Source: Dyella marensis
GTDB taxonomy: Bacteria; Pseudomonadota; Gammaproteobacteria; Xanthomonadales; Rhodanobacteraceae
Reading direction: 5' to 3'
Assembly: GCF_900112865.1 (NCBI RefSeq)
Contig: NZ_FONH01000002.1
Coordinates: forward strand, 104,113 to 168,112
Length of the DNA stretch: 64,000 nt
This document shows, one piece after another, positions 55,613-63,795 of this stretch; the stretch's first letter is position 1, and every line of letters begins with the position of its first letter. A program made the translations under genes and the position numbers. Below the pieces are notes generated by a model. That model made no database searches. It saw nothing but the letters and a program-made list of their open reading frames with translations, and had not been told where the DNA came from.

Positions 55613-55882
55613 TCAGCCTCCGATCAGCACGGTGGGACAGCCGGGCGCGCTGACCATGCCGCCCGCGCCGGTGGGATCGCCGATGCGCGCGGCCGGCAGG
55701 CCGCCGATCAGCACCGTCATCGAGCCGAGCAGGATCACGTCCAGGCCGCAGCCGTCGCTCAGGCGCGCTGCCGGCATGCCGCCGATCAGCACCGTCGGCG
55801 CACCCGGCGGCACGATCGGCACGGGTGCGCCGAACGTGGCCGAGCTGACGATCATGTCCGTAACCCTAGCGGCGAGTCCCAT
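55613..55882 (-). CDS. PAAR-domain spike-tip protein (Afp10-like)
   Basis: An 89-aa PAAR protein that would cap the VgrG-like spike and sharpen its tip. It has three similar hairpins: APTVLIGGMPAARLSDGC, MTVLIGGLPAARIGDP and a final PGCPTVLIGG, the usual PAAR pattern. The start is set at the ATG at 55882 (MGLAARVTDM). There is no extra C-terminal toxin domain. It lies between the spike gene and gp25, with 4 bp to the latter. Confidence 0.9.
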   Translation of the reverse strand: MGLAARVTDMIVSSATFGAPVPIVPPGAPTVLIGGMPAARLSDGCGLDVILLGSMTVLIGGLPAARIGDPTGAGGMVSAPGCPTVLIGG

Positions 55883-55944
55883 GGTCCCGTTCCGTCCCTT
55901 GCGTCCATTGCCCAGCCGCACCCCATGTCGCGGGCGCGGCGCCG

Positions 55945-57711
55945 TCAGTTGATCTGCACGATGCCGCCCTTGATCACGGTGGTCGCGTCGCCGCTGATCT
56001 TGGTCTGCGCGCCCGACAACTCGACCGTGCCGGTGCCGGTGGCCTTGAAGCCGCTCTTGGCGCTGAATTCGGTATTGGTGCCGGAAAGCTTCACGTCCTT
56101 CTTCGCCTTGAACACCAGGTCCTTGGCGCTCTCGATGGTGATGCCGCTGCCGTCGAGGGTGATGCTGTTGCCGTTCTGGTCCTTGAGCACGATGCCCTTG
56201 GCGTCTTCGCTCAGGCTGATCTTGTTGCCGGCCGGCGTTTCCAGGCCGATCACCTTCTTCTCGTCGTCGAAGGTGAGCTTCAACTTCTCGCGGCTGACAT
56301 AGCCTTTGTGCGGGTTGGCGTCCTTGGCCGGCTCCGGCGCCGGATGCGCGCTGCTGTGGCATTGCCCCAGCACTACCGCATAACGCGGGTCGTCGCCGAG
56401 GAAGCCGACGATCACCTCGTCGCCGATCTCGGGACGGAAATAGGTGCCGCGCCCCTTGCCCGCATCGAGCGTGGCCAGGCGCGCCCAGATGCCGTCCTCG
56501 CTGGTGGAGACCAGCGGCAGGCGGCACTTGATGCGGTCCTCGCCGGCCGGGTCGCTCTCCAGCTGCGTGACCACGCCGATCTGCAGGCCCGCCACCGCGG
56601 GCAGCAGCCCGCTCGCGGGCAGCGGGCGCAGCTCGTAGCTCTCGGCGAACGTCTCCGGTCCGAGGCCGAACTGCACGTCGGTTTCCCAGTTGCCGCCGGC
56701 CACGGTCTGGCGCACGGCCGACACGTACAACTTGCCCTGGAAGCGCTGGCCGATGCCGTCGATCTGCACGATCTGCCCCGGCTGCACGCCGGCGAAGCCC
56801 TGGCAGCGCGCGCGTCCGCGCAGGCGTGCCAGGCGCATGCGCTGCAGCCGCGCATCGGCCCAGGCCTGCAGTTGCGATTCGTCGAGCGCGCCGCCATGGA
56901 AAATGTCGTCCACGTCGTCGCCCAGCACCTTGGCCAGGTCCGCCGCGGCGATATTGCCGGCGGCCGGCGTCGAGGGTTCCGCAGCATCGGCCTGGATGGC
57001 TTCCTGGTCGGCCGCTTTCCAGCTCACCGCCTTGATGCCCTTGCTCTGCCAGCGCGCGTCCATCTCCACGTCCAGCTCCAGCACGGTGGAGCCGTAGCCG
57101 AGCTGCAGCACCGGCGAGCCGCTGAAGTTGGGCTTGGCCACGGAGACCTTGTCGTCCCCGACCAGCACTACCTGCCCGTTCGCTTCGGCGCGGCACAGCA
57201 GGAAATCCCAGTCGGTGGCGTCGTACTGCACCACTTCTTTCAGGTCCGGCCTGGTGGCTTCGACGTCGTTGGCCAGTCCGTGCGCATCCAGCAGGGCGCC
57301 GGCGATGTCGCTGTCCTTCTGGTCGACGTAGTACTTGCTCTTGCGCGCCGAGGTCATCTTCACCGCGTCGGCATAGCAGTCCACGCTGAGCGTGCTGCCG
57401 TTCTTGCGCACCTTCAGGCGCTGCTTGACCACCGTGCCCTTGAACACCGTGGTGTTCTGCGAGCGGTAGCCGAACTGGATCTCGATGGCCTTGCCCGGCG
57501 CGAACAGGTCGCCGTCGCTGGCCGGGAAGCTGGACTTGGACGCCTCGCCGTCGTCGAGCTGCAGCACCGCCGAGGGAATGCGGTTGAGCTCGCGCGTGAC
57601 CGTCACCGACTGCACGTGCAGGGTGCCGGGGATGGCCTGGCCGCCGATCAGGATCTCGACGGTGCAGACGTCCGGAGTGGCCGGGGTCGGGACGGCGGAC
57701 GGCTCGCTCAC
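55945..57711 (-). CDS. eCIS VgrG-like spike protein (Afp8-like, gp27-gp5 fusion)
   Basis: A 588-aa spike. The first ~350 residues are a gp27-like hub (VSEPSAVP start; IPSAVLQLDDGEASKSSFP; YVDQKDSDIAGALLDAHGL). Then come an OB-fold (IGVVTQLESDPAGEDRIKCRLP; EIGDEVIVGFLGDDPRYAVVLG) and a repetitive beta-helix of short NSITLDGSGITIE-type strands. It starts at a GTG at 57711 that overlaps the LysM gene stop (GTGA). It has no fused effector domain, so cargo would travel in the tube or with the tip. Confidence 0.92.
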   Translation of the reverse strand: MSEPSAVPTPATPDVCTVEILIGGQAIPGTLHVQSVTVTRELNRIPSAVLQLDDGEASKSSFPASDGDLFAPGKAIEIQFGYRSQNTTVFKGTVVKQRLKVRKNGSTLSVDCYADAVKMTSARKSKYYVDQKDSDIAGALLDAHGLANDVEATRPDLKEVVQYDATDWDFLLCRAEANGQVVLVGDDKVSVAKPNFSGSPVLQLGYGSTVLELDVEMDARWQSKGIKAVSWKAADQEAIQADAAEPSTPAAGNIAAADLAKVLGDDVDDIFHGGALDESQLQAWADARLQRMRLARLRGRARCQGFAGVQPGQIVQIDGIGQRFQGKLYVSAVRQTVAGGNWETDVQFGLGPETFAESYELRPLPASGLLPAVAGLQIGVVTQLESDPAGEDRIKCRLPLVSTSEDGIWARLATLDAGKGRGTYFRPEIGDEVIVGFLGDDPRYAVVLGQCHSSAHPAPEPAKDANPHKGYVSREKLKLTFDDEKKVIGLETPAGNKISLSEDAKGIVLKDQNGNSITLDGSGITIESAKDLVFKAKKDVKLSGTNTEFSAKSGFKATGTGTVELSGAQTKISGDATTVIKGGIVQIN

Positions 57712-58433
57712 TTGCCGCCTCCGTTGCCGCTGGCCTGCGTTTTCGCGATCGGCGGAAAGCGCAGCGTCATGCCCGGCGTGAGCCGGCGGAAATTGGCCAG
57801 GCCGTTGCGGTGGGCCACCTGCAGGTAGTAGCGCGGATCGCCATAAATCTGCTTGCACAGCAGCGGCAGCGTATCGCCCAGCTTCACCCGCCGCACGTGG
57901 GTCAGGTCCGGCGACTGCTTGTTCTCCTTGGCCGCGCGCTTCTCTTCCTCGATGCTGCTCTTGAAGGTGACCTTGGCGGTGGCGCGGATCGGCGTGCCGT
58001 CGGACTTGAACAGCTTGTAGACGATGTCCACCGCGGTGACGCGGCCTTTGAAGATCGAGTTCTCGCCCCACACCAGCTTGAAGTGCCGCGGCTCGTGCGC
58101 GTCGCCCTGGTAGTCGATGATGACTTTCTTGAAGTTCGCCAGGTCGTCGGCGATCGAATCGCGCGGCTCGCCGTCGATGATGCCGGTGTTGTCGAACAGG
58201 AACTCGAAGGCCATCTCCGACGGCTCGGTGTACTCGTACTTCAGCTGCTTGCCGCTGCTGCCCTGCCCCTGCCCGCCCTCGGAGAACTTCAGCTTGTAGG
58301 ACAGCGTGTAGGTCTCCGGATTGATCAGGGCCTCGAAGGAAGCGTCGGCCTCGGCCACCCCGCCGTTCTCCGCGGCCTTGGAGTCCGCGAAGGCGAGGAT
58401 CAGCATCTTGTCGTGCTTGCCGGAGTCAGCCAT
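57708..58433 (-). CDS. eCIS LysM-domain tube-baseplate adaptor (Afp7-like)
   Basis: A 241-aa protein of the gp53-like adaptor group. The N-terminal part is typical of eCIS (LILAFADSKAAENGG, INPETYTLSYKLKFSEGGQG). The C-terminal ~50 residues are a LysM motif (RVKLGDTLPLLCKQIYGDPR, then YYLQVAHRNGLANFRRLTPG). In related particles it links spike and tube. It starts at 58433, fused to the stop of the DUF5908 gene (TGATG). Confidence 0.9.
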   Translation of the reverse strand: MADSGKHDKMLILAFADSKAAENGGVAEADASFEALINPETYTLSYKLKFSEGGQGQGSSGKQLKYEYTEPSEMAFEFLFDNTGIIDGEPRDSIADDLANFKKVIIDYQGDAHEPRHFKLVWGENSIFKGRVTAVDIVYKLFKSDGTPIRATAKVTFKSSIEEEKRAAKENKQSPDLTHVRRVKLGDTLPLLCKQIYGDPRYYLQVAHRNGLANFRRLTPGMTLRFPPIAKTQASGNGGGK

Positions 58434-58621
58434 CAGCGTTCCTTCCTCGCCTGGAGCAGTTCGAACACCTGCTCCACGCATTCGGCCACCAGTTCGTCCT
58501 TGCCTGCCGCCTGCCCGGCCGCCGCGGCCTGCTTCGCGGCGCCACCGGACGCACCGTGCGCCTCGGGCGGCTTGCCCGAGACGGCGACGCGGATGTGCAG
58601 TTCCTTGATCTCGACCGGCAT
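58433..58621 (-). CDS. Small eCIS protein of the DUF5908 family (Afp6-like position)
   Basis: A 62-aa protein with the short DUF5908 pattern: PVEIKELHIRVAV at the N-terminus and LVAECVEQVFELLQARKER at the C-terminus, separated by an Ala/Gly-rich linker. It is a standard small component of Afp/PVC-like operons, found between the tube proteins and the LysM adaptor. Its exact role is unknown. Coupled to the next gene by a TGATG overlap. Confidence 0.85.
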   Translation of the reverse strand: MPVEIKELHIRVAVSGKPPEAHGASGGAAKQAAAAGQAAGKDELVAECVEQVFELLQARKER

Positions 58622-58660
58622 GTCCGGTGGCCTCGGCTTGATAAAAATCGGGGGTAAGAA

Positions 58661-59116
58661 CTACTGCCCGTCCTGCAGGCTGAAGTAGCGGTACGACAGC
58701 TCCATCGTCTCGATCACCACGCTGTTTTCATTGGCGTTGAGATCGCTGATCAGCCACTTCTTCGGAATCGCGTGCGCCACGTTCCAGGTGCGCAACGATT
58801 GCCCCTGCTCGTTCATCAGGATCACGTTGATGTCCGCAGGCTTGAACTCGCGGTCGCGGAACGCCGCGGTGAACCAGTCCAGCACCGCCGAACCCATCAG
58901 CATGCCGCGCTTGAGCACCAGGTCCGCGTACTTGGTGCGGACCGGCAGCTTGTGCTCGAAGCGATTCTCCCCGCCCTCCTTGAAGCTCTCGAAGTCGTAC
59001 TCGACCGACAGGCCCGAGACGGTCTGGAAACGAGCGTCGGCGGCGGGCGCGGGCTTGTCGTCGAGCATGAACTCGACCTTGTAGTAGAAGCTCCAGGGCG
59101 GGTAGTAATCGCTCAT
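58661..59116 (-). CDS. eCIS tube protein 2 (Afp5-like)
   Basis: A 151-aa gp19-family tube protein. It has the fold pattern of the inner-tube family: FYYKVEFMLDD, FQTVSGLSVEYDFESFKEGG, LVLKRGMLMGSAVLDWFTAAF and INVILMNEQGQ. In Afp-like particles this second tube protein sits at the baseplate end of the tube. It starts at 59116, 5 bp after the main tube gene. Confidence 0.9.
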   Translation of the reverse strand: MSDYYPPWSFYYKVEFMLDDKPAPAADARFQTVSGLSVEYDFESFKEGGENRFEHKLPVRTKYADLVLKRGMLMGSAVLDWFTAAFRDREFKPADINVILMNEQGQSLRTWNVAHAIPKKWLISDLNANENSVVIETMELSYRYFSLQDGQ

Positions 59117-59121
59117 GGCGG

Positions 59122-59562
59122 TCAGACGTCGATATGGCTGAGGCCTTCGTGCGCGATTTCCACGCTCTCGATGGCGATCTCGTTGGCGTCGGACTTCAGG
59201 TCCGGTGCGGTGACCTTCAGCGGGAAGCAGCGCGAGGCCTTCCATGCCGCCACCGGCTGGTGCTTCTCGTTGAGCAGCCGGATGATCACGTCGCGGCGCT
59301 TATTGGCGCGATCGTCGGCGACATCCTCGAACCAGGTGTTGAAGTCGACGTCCTTCTCGAACTTGCCGCGCTTGAGCACCAGGGCCGCGGTCTTCTGCAG
59401 GCCGGGCTGGGCGATCTTGTGGAAGTCCTGGCTGTCGCTGTGGCGGTACTCGATCTTTTCCCGCTCCATCACCAGGCCGGTGACCTCGGTGAAGCTGATC
59501 ATCGTGCCGCCCCAGTCCACCTGGAAGTGGAATCGCGGCAGGGGATACGCTTGCTGGCTCAT
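59122..59562 (-). CDS. eCIS main inner-tube protein (Afp1-like)
   Basis: A 146-aa gp19-family protein that would form the stacked rings of the inner tube. Key segments are FHFQVDWGGTMISFTEVTGL, KTAALVLKRGKFEKDVDFNTWF and VIIRLLNEKHQPVAAW. It is the closest relative of its neighbour in the window, so the pair arose by duplication. It is separated from the sheath gene by a 196-bp gap with a folded repeat. Confidence 0.9.
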   Translation of the reverse strand: MSQQAYPLPRFHFQVDWGGTMISFTEVTGLVMEREKIEYRHSDSQDFHKIAQPGLQKTAALVLKRGKFEKDVDFNTWFEDVADDRANKRRDVIIRLLNEKHQPVAAWKASRCFPLKVTAPDLKSDANEIAIESVEIAHEGLSHIDV

Positions 59563-59605
59563 GGTTCAACTCCTTGGGAAACAGTCCGCATCGAAGCGGT
59601 AGCTA

Positions 59606-59725
59606 AGCCCCTCTCCCACCGGGAGAGGGGTTGGGGTGAGGGTGCGGGCGGAGCGCGAGAGTGATGCGCACCACTCCGCCCGTACCCTCATCCGCCTGCC
59701 GGCACCTTCTCCCGGAGGGAGAAGG
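59606..59725. repeat. Composite palindromic repeat, copy 3 (inverted)
   Basis: The same three-block element as at 41624 and 41798 but in the opposite orientation: CCCCTCTCCCACCGGGAGAGG first, the GTGCGGGCGGAGCG / CTCCGCCCGTACCCTCA pair in the middle, and CCTTCTCCCGGAGGGAGAAGG last. It lies between the sheath and tube genes. It probably forms hairpins that change the relative amount of sheath and downstream mRNA. Confidence 0.85.
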
Positions 59726-59758
59726 ACTCCGACTTGAAGCTTTTGGCGTTGAATGGAA

Positions 59759-61147
59759 TCAAGACACCGGCATCGTCTGCACGAACCGCAGCACGATGAA
59801 TTCGGCCGGCCGCACCGGGCACAGCCCCACCACCACCACCATGCGGCCTTCCAGCACGTCCAGCGCCGTCATGGTGCTGCCCAGGCCGACCTGCACCGAG
59901 AACGCATCCGAGGCCTTGGCTCCCATCAGCGCACCCTGGCGCCACACCGAGGTGAGGAAGTTCTCGATCATGCCCTTCACCTTGACCCAGGTATTGGCGT
60001 CGTTCGGCTCGAACACGAACTGGCGGGTGGCGCGGCGGATCGATTCCTCGGCGAAGATGCAGAAGCGGCGCACGTTGACGTAGCGCCACTCGTTGTCGTT
60101 GCCGGCCAGCGTGCGCGCGCCCCAGACCAGGGTGCCGATGCCGGTGAAGGCCCGGATCGCGTTGATCGACTTGCCGCTGGTGGTATCGATGTTGAGCGTG
60201 TCCTGGTCGGTGCCGTCGATCACGATGGTCGGCGCGATCGCGTCGGTCACGCCATAGTTGGCCGGCGCCTTCCACACGCCGCGCGTGGCGTCCACCGCCG
60301 CGTAGATGCCGGCGATCGCACCGGACGGCGGCAGCTTGCAGGGCAGCTTGTTGATGGCGTCGCGCGCAAGGTTGTAGGAGTGGTTGTCCAGCGGCAGCCA
60401 TTCGGACAGCTTCTTGGTGGTGGCGCCAACGGTGACGTCCGTCTTGTCCTCGGCGTAGGCGAAGCGGATGACGGTGGCGAGATTGGGCGCGTAGGCGGCA
60501 CCGTACTTGAGGTTGTTCGCCGGCGAGCCGCTGTCGCGGAACTTCTTCGCGGCGTCGCCGATGAGCGTCTTCTCGTCATTGAGCGACTTGTCGTCGCCAT
60601 TGACATCCATGATCAGGAAGCGGTTCTTCAGCAAGTCGCACTGTTGCAGCGCCTTGTCGTACAGGGTCTTGCAGTCGGCAATGGCCAGATACTGGGCTTC
60701 GGGGAAGACCAGCAGGGTCGGCTCCTCCTCCTTGCCCACCGCCGCCAGTCCGTCGCCGAGCTCGTCGACGTCCAGCGCCTTGTAATTGGCTACCGAACAG
60801 ACGTAGCAGGGCCCGCCGCCGTTGTCGAAGTACAGGCGCATGGCGTACCACATCAGGTTCTGGTTGCGATCGGCCTCGGCCAGGGTCGCGCTGGCGCTGA
60901 CCGTGCCGTCCGTGGCGGTGGCGATCGTTACCTTGATGCCCTCCTCCGGCTTGGCGCCGCCGAAGTAGGTCTCGTATTCGACCAGCGACGTGATGCGCGT
61001 CGGCTTCAGCGTCAAGTCGCCGTCCGTCTTCATCGTCGCTTTCTCGGTGTAGCCGATAAAGGCGGGGATCGCCGTGGCGACGCCGGCCACCGACGGCGGC
61101 AGCGCCGAGATTTCTTCAACGTAGACGCCAGGTGTGTTGTAGGCCAT
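59759..61147 (-). CDS. eCIS contractile sheath protein (Afp2-like)
   Basis: A 462-aa sheath protein. It begins YNTPGVYVEEISALPPSVAGV, the standard start of phage/eCIS sheaths. The C-terminal core has GARTLAGNDNEWRYVNVRR, then FCIFAEESIRRATRQFVFEPN and GLCPVRPAEFIVLRF. It is the only sheath gene in the window, whereas Afp and PVC have three. The central part is the usual exposed variable domain. Confidence 0.95.
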   Translation of the reverse strand: MAYNTPGVYVEEISALPPSVAGVATAIPAFIGYTEKATMKTDGDLTLKPTRITSLVEYETYFGGAKPEEGIKVTIATATDGTVSASATLAEADRNQNLMWYAMRLYFDNGGGPCYVCSVANYKALDVDELGDGLAAVGKEEEPTLLVFPEAQYLAIADCKTLYDKALQQCDLLKNRFLIMDVNGDDKSLNDEKTLIGDAAKKFRDSGSPANNLKYGAAYAPNLATVIRFAYAEDKTDVTVGATTKKLSEWLPLDNHSYNLARDAINKLPCKLPPSGAIAGIYAAVDATRGVWKAPANYGVTDAIAPTIVIDGTDQDTLNIDTTSGKSINAIRAFTGIGTLVWGARTLAGNDNEWRYVNVRRFCIFAEESIRRATRQFVFEPNDANTWVKVKGMIENFLTSVWRQGALMGAKASDAFSVQVGLGSTMTALDVLEGRMVVVVGLCPVRPAEFIVLRFVQTMPVS

Positions 61148-61214
61148 GACCGTTAGCTCCCTCTTTCCGCGTGCTGTGACTGTTGGCTGCTGACTTTTGA
61201 GTTGCGATACGAAC

Positions 61215-62234
61215 CTAGATGTAGATCTCCGAGACCAGCCGCGTGATGCGCGCGCCGCTCGTCTGCGCCTTCACGATCCCCCGCGAAGGCTTTTGCCGTG
61301 TGCCCGCATTGCCGAAGAACGTGAGCGGCAGCGGTTGCGGTTCGGCCGCGATCTGCGCGCCGGTCCGCTTGTCCAGATAGGTCCACCAGGTGGACCGGTT
61401 CTTCAGGCGCACTTCGTAGACGGTGGCGGGCGCCTTGGGCGCGCCCGTGCCGTCGACGAAGCTGAAGTCGTCGTCGCCCGCGCGTACGGCGGTGAGCGTG
61501 ATGAGCGCGAACACGTCGTCCGGCACGTCGTCGCCCAGTTGCACGCCGCGCGCCGGCGCGCCCACCACACCGGCCGGCGGCGCGATCGCGGGCACGTCGC
61601 CCTGGTGCAGGAACACCGGCATGTCCGTGGCGGAGGCGCCCAGCTGTTCCGTGGCCGCGCCGGGGTTATCGCCGGTCAGCTGCAGCAGCGCGCCGGCGGA
61701 CAGCACCATCGACTCCACCGCGTCGCTGGCGGCGGGCGCCGGATAGTCGCGCGACAGGAACAGCACCGGGCCCGCGCCGAAGTCGCGCTTGACGCCGGTG
61801 AGGTTGGACAGCACCGGCACGTCCGCCTTGTAGCGATAGACCATGCGGGTGGGTGACAGGTCGCCGGGGTCGGCGGCTTCCTGGATGGCCTGCGCGCGGA
61901 AGGTCAGCGCGGTGTAGTCCAGGCATTGGCCGTCGGCGATCGCGACGCTGAAGGAAAACGCGGTATCCGTCGGGAACGTCGCTTCGCCCGGCGCCGCCAC
62001 CACGAAGCCCTGCGCGGTGGGCATGAACAGACAACGCAGGCCGGCGAGCTGCTTGAGCGTGGACGGCGTCGGCGCCACCCGCAGCAGCGGGCGCACGTCG
62101 TAGCCGAGCAGGCGCGCGGCCTGCATGTCCGCCGGCAGCGTGTCGAAGATCTGGCCGCCGTTGTCCAGCCAGTAGTGGTGCAGCAGCCGCACCTCGAACA
62201 GGCGGCGATACGATGTGGTCGAGCGTTCGCTCAT
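61215..62234 (-). CDS. Conserved eCIS protein of unknown function
   Basis: A 339-aa protein in the operon between the tube-terminator and sheath genes. The N-terminus reads RRLFEVRLLHHYWLDNGGQI (about residues 10-29). This kind of start is typical of proteins found beside sheath genes in bacterial eCIS loci. The rest is beta-rich and has no recognisable catalytic motif. It is possibly a cap, a sheath-associated factor or an assembly factor. The start is only 1 bp after the stop of the previous gene. Confidence 0.65.
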   Translation of the reverse strand: MSERSTTSYRRLFEVRLLHHYWLDNGGQIFDTLPADMQAARLLGYDVRPLLRVAPTPSTLKQLAGLRCLFMPTAQGFVVAAPGEATFPTDTAFSFSVAIADGQCLDYTALTFRAQAIQEAADPGDLSPTRMVYRYKADVPVLSNLTGVKRDFGAGPVLFLSRDYPAPAASDAVESMVLSAGALLQLTGDNPGAATEQLGASATDMPVFLHQGDVPAIAPPAGVVGAPARGVQLGDDVPDDVFALITLTAVRAGDDDFSFVDGTGAPKAPATVYEVRLKNRSTWWTYLDKRTGAQIAAEPQPLPLTFFGNAGTRQKPSRGIVKAQTSGARITRLVSEIYI

Positions 62235-62235
62235 C

Positions 62236-62892
62236 TCAGCTCCCCAGTCCGATCTGGCGGAACGACGGCGCCGAGGTATCGCCGGCCACTTCGGTGATCA
62301 GGCCGGCCTCGGCCTGGGCCGCGCGGAACTTCATTTCCAAGAGGCGCAGCGTATACAGCACGAACGGGTACTGCTTGCCGCCCAGCGTGCCCCACAGGTG
62401 GTTCACTTCTTCCATGGTCGGCGAGTAGATGTCGAAGATCAGCTTGAAGGTTTCCAGCTGGTCCAGCGGATTGGTCGGCGCATTGGTCACCAGCGAGGCC
62501 GGCGCCACCGAGTTCTGGTCCATCACGTTGGAGAACTGGAAGAACTTGATGGTGCGCGAGAGCAGCAGCAGCGCATTGGTGTAGCTGGTGTGCGTGGCCA
62601 CCACCATGATGTGGAAGTTCAAGAACACCGGCGGGTTCTCGTAGACCACGCGCAGGGTGGCGTCGTTGCGCACCGGCTGCACCAGGTTCTTGAGCGTCTT
62701 CTCCTCGCGGATGTTGATCATCGAGAAGGCCAGCACGTCGCGCGGGATCGAGCCCGGACTGCCGGCGCCGCCACCCACGCCCTCGGCGATATTGCCCAGG
62801 CGCACCTGCGGCGACACCGCCGGCACGCCGTAGGTGTCGGACAGGTGCCGCTCCAGTTCGTTGGCGACGATCGTCAACGCATGCGCCAGCAT
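62236..62892 (-). CDS. DUF4255 tail-terminator protein (Afp16/Pvc16-like)
   Basis: A 218-aa protein with the DUF4255 (Pvc16 N-terminal) pattern: LAHALTIVANELERHL, VRLGNIAE, FSMINIREEKTLKN, NPPVFLNFHIMVVA and the C-terminal YTLRLLEMKFRAAQ. In Afp/PVC it caps the distal end of tube and sheath and stops growth. It is first gene of the operon, with a strong GGAGGG ribosome site 5 bp before the ATG at 62892. The upstream 1.1 kb hold no gene, so the promoter should lie there. Confidence 0.92.
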   Translation of the reverse strand: MLAHALTIVANELERHLSDTYGVPAVSPQVRLGNIAEGVGGGAGSPGSIPRDVLAFSMINIREEKTLKNLVQPVRNDATLRVVYENPPVFLNFHIMVVATHTSYTNALLLLSRTIKFFQFSNVMDQNSVAPASLVTNAPTNPLDQLETFKLIFDIYSPTMEEVNHLWGTLGGKQYPFVLYTLRLLEMKFRAAQAEAGLITEVAGDTSAPSFRQIGLGS

Positions 62893-63299
62893 GTTGCCCC
62901 CTCCGCGAATGGCCGCGTCCTTCCGAGGACGCAGGCCGGCCTGGGCGTGGCGACGGGCGCCACGCTGTTTCAAGAAACCGCGATGTCGACGCTATGGCCG
63001 CGAATGGACGCGGCCGCCAGGTACTCTGCCGCGCGGTTGCGCGCTGGTTGCCTGCGTCTGTGGACCGGACGATCCGATGGCCGTCTTGACTGGCGACGGT
63101 CTGCCGCTTTCCTTGATCACGCTCACGCCATGTCTCCCTGCTGGTCTGCGCGTCGTTCTGCGTTCGCTGGCCTGGGCGGTGCGTGGCCGTGGCGATCGCG
63201 TCGTTCCTTGGTGCCTTCGTGGTGGAAGGCTGTCGCGCACTCTGCGTGGTGGGTGTCGGTTGGCACAATCTGCCTTCCGGAGTAAGGGGAGGACTACGC
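62893..63299. other. Upstream region of the eCIS operon
   Basis: I see no credible gene on either strand. It contains a small hairpin GCGTCC / GGACGC close to 62907-62924. No clear sigma-70 pair is visible in the minus direction. The eCIS promoter is presumably here or just beyond. Confidence 0.35.
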
Positions 63300-63540
63300 G
63301 GGTGGGGGTGGTGGTTTTTGTTTTGTGGTGGGTTGGTGGTGGTCGATGTTGTTTTCGATGTGTCGTTGGAGTGGGAATTTAAGGGTTATTTGATGGGTTT
63401 GATGGGTGTCTCGGCGGTGTTCTTTTGTGTCATGCGATGGCCATATGGGTGGGTTGTTGGAGTTTCCTGTGATGTGCTTCGCAGATATGGATTAGTGGCG
63501 AATGGGATAGGCCGAAAGGTTGGTGGATTTTGTCGTGTGG
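63300..63540. other. Strongly strand-biased tract (G/T-rich on plus, C/A-rich on minus)
   Basis: Over 63301-63360 only about four bases are A or C, and 63361-63420 has only about four C residues. Read on the minus strand toward the eCIS operon the RNA would be C/A-rich with very little G, which is what a Rho-utilisation site needs. The tract also differs in base composition from the surrounding high-GC genes. No gene is supported here. Confidence 0.6.
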
Positions 63541-63576
63541 TTGGCAGGGGTACGCGCGTGCATGGCACGTGAAGTA

Positions 63577-63787
63577 GCTCGTCATTCCGGCGTAGGCCGG
63601 AATCCAGTTTCTGTGTCGCCTGATGGTCGCGTGGCCGCGACCTGGCCGCTTACGCAGCGGGCGTTCTGTGCGCCTGCCTTTTTTGCTCGTCATTCCGGCG
63701 TAGGCCGGAATCCAGTTTCCGTGTCGCCTGATGGTCGCGATCCGGTGACCTGGCCGCTTATGCAGCGGGCATTTCGGACGCCTGCCG
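63577..63787. repeat. Two ~102-bp direct repeats carrying REP-like palindromes
   Basis: GCTCGTCATTCCGGCGTAGG begins at 63577 and again at 63685, 108 bp apart. Both units continue with GCCGGAATCCAGTTT and a shared ~75-bp tail (GTGTCGCCTGATGGTCGC, GACCTGGCCGCTTA, GCAGCGGGC) with about a dozen differences. The core palindrome matches that at 30761-30790. They are non-coding and probably derive from REP-type units. Confidence 0.8.
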
Positions 63788-63795
63788 GCGCCCGA

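Noticed and set aside
36691..62892. A type VI secretion system or R-type pyocin/prophage remnant
   Set aside because: There are no TssB/C, TssK, TssM or ClpV genes and no lysis cassette. DUF4157, DUF4255, DUF5908 and the AAA+ ATPase are hallmarks of eCIS.
63262..63275. TTGGCACAATCTGC resembles a sigma-54 promoter
   Set aside because: The GG and GC dinucleotides are 8 bp apart instead of the required 10, and it reads away from the eCIS operon.
63183..63572. A 129-codon plus-strand frame in the strand-biased tract
   Set aside because: Its Gly/Val/Trp-rich product simply reflects the G/T-rich DNA; no ribosome site or family resemblance.
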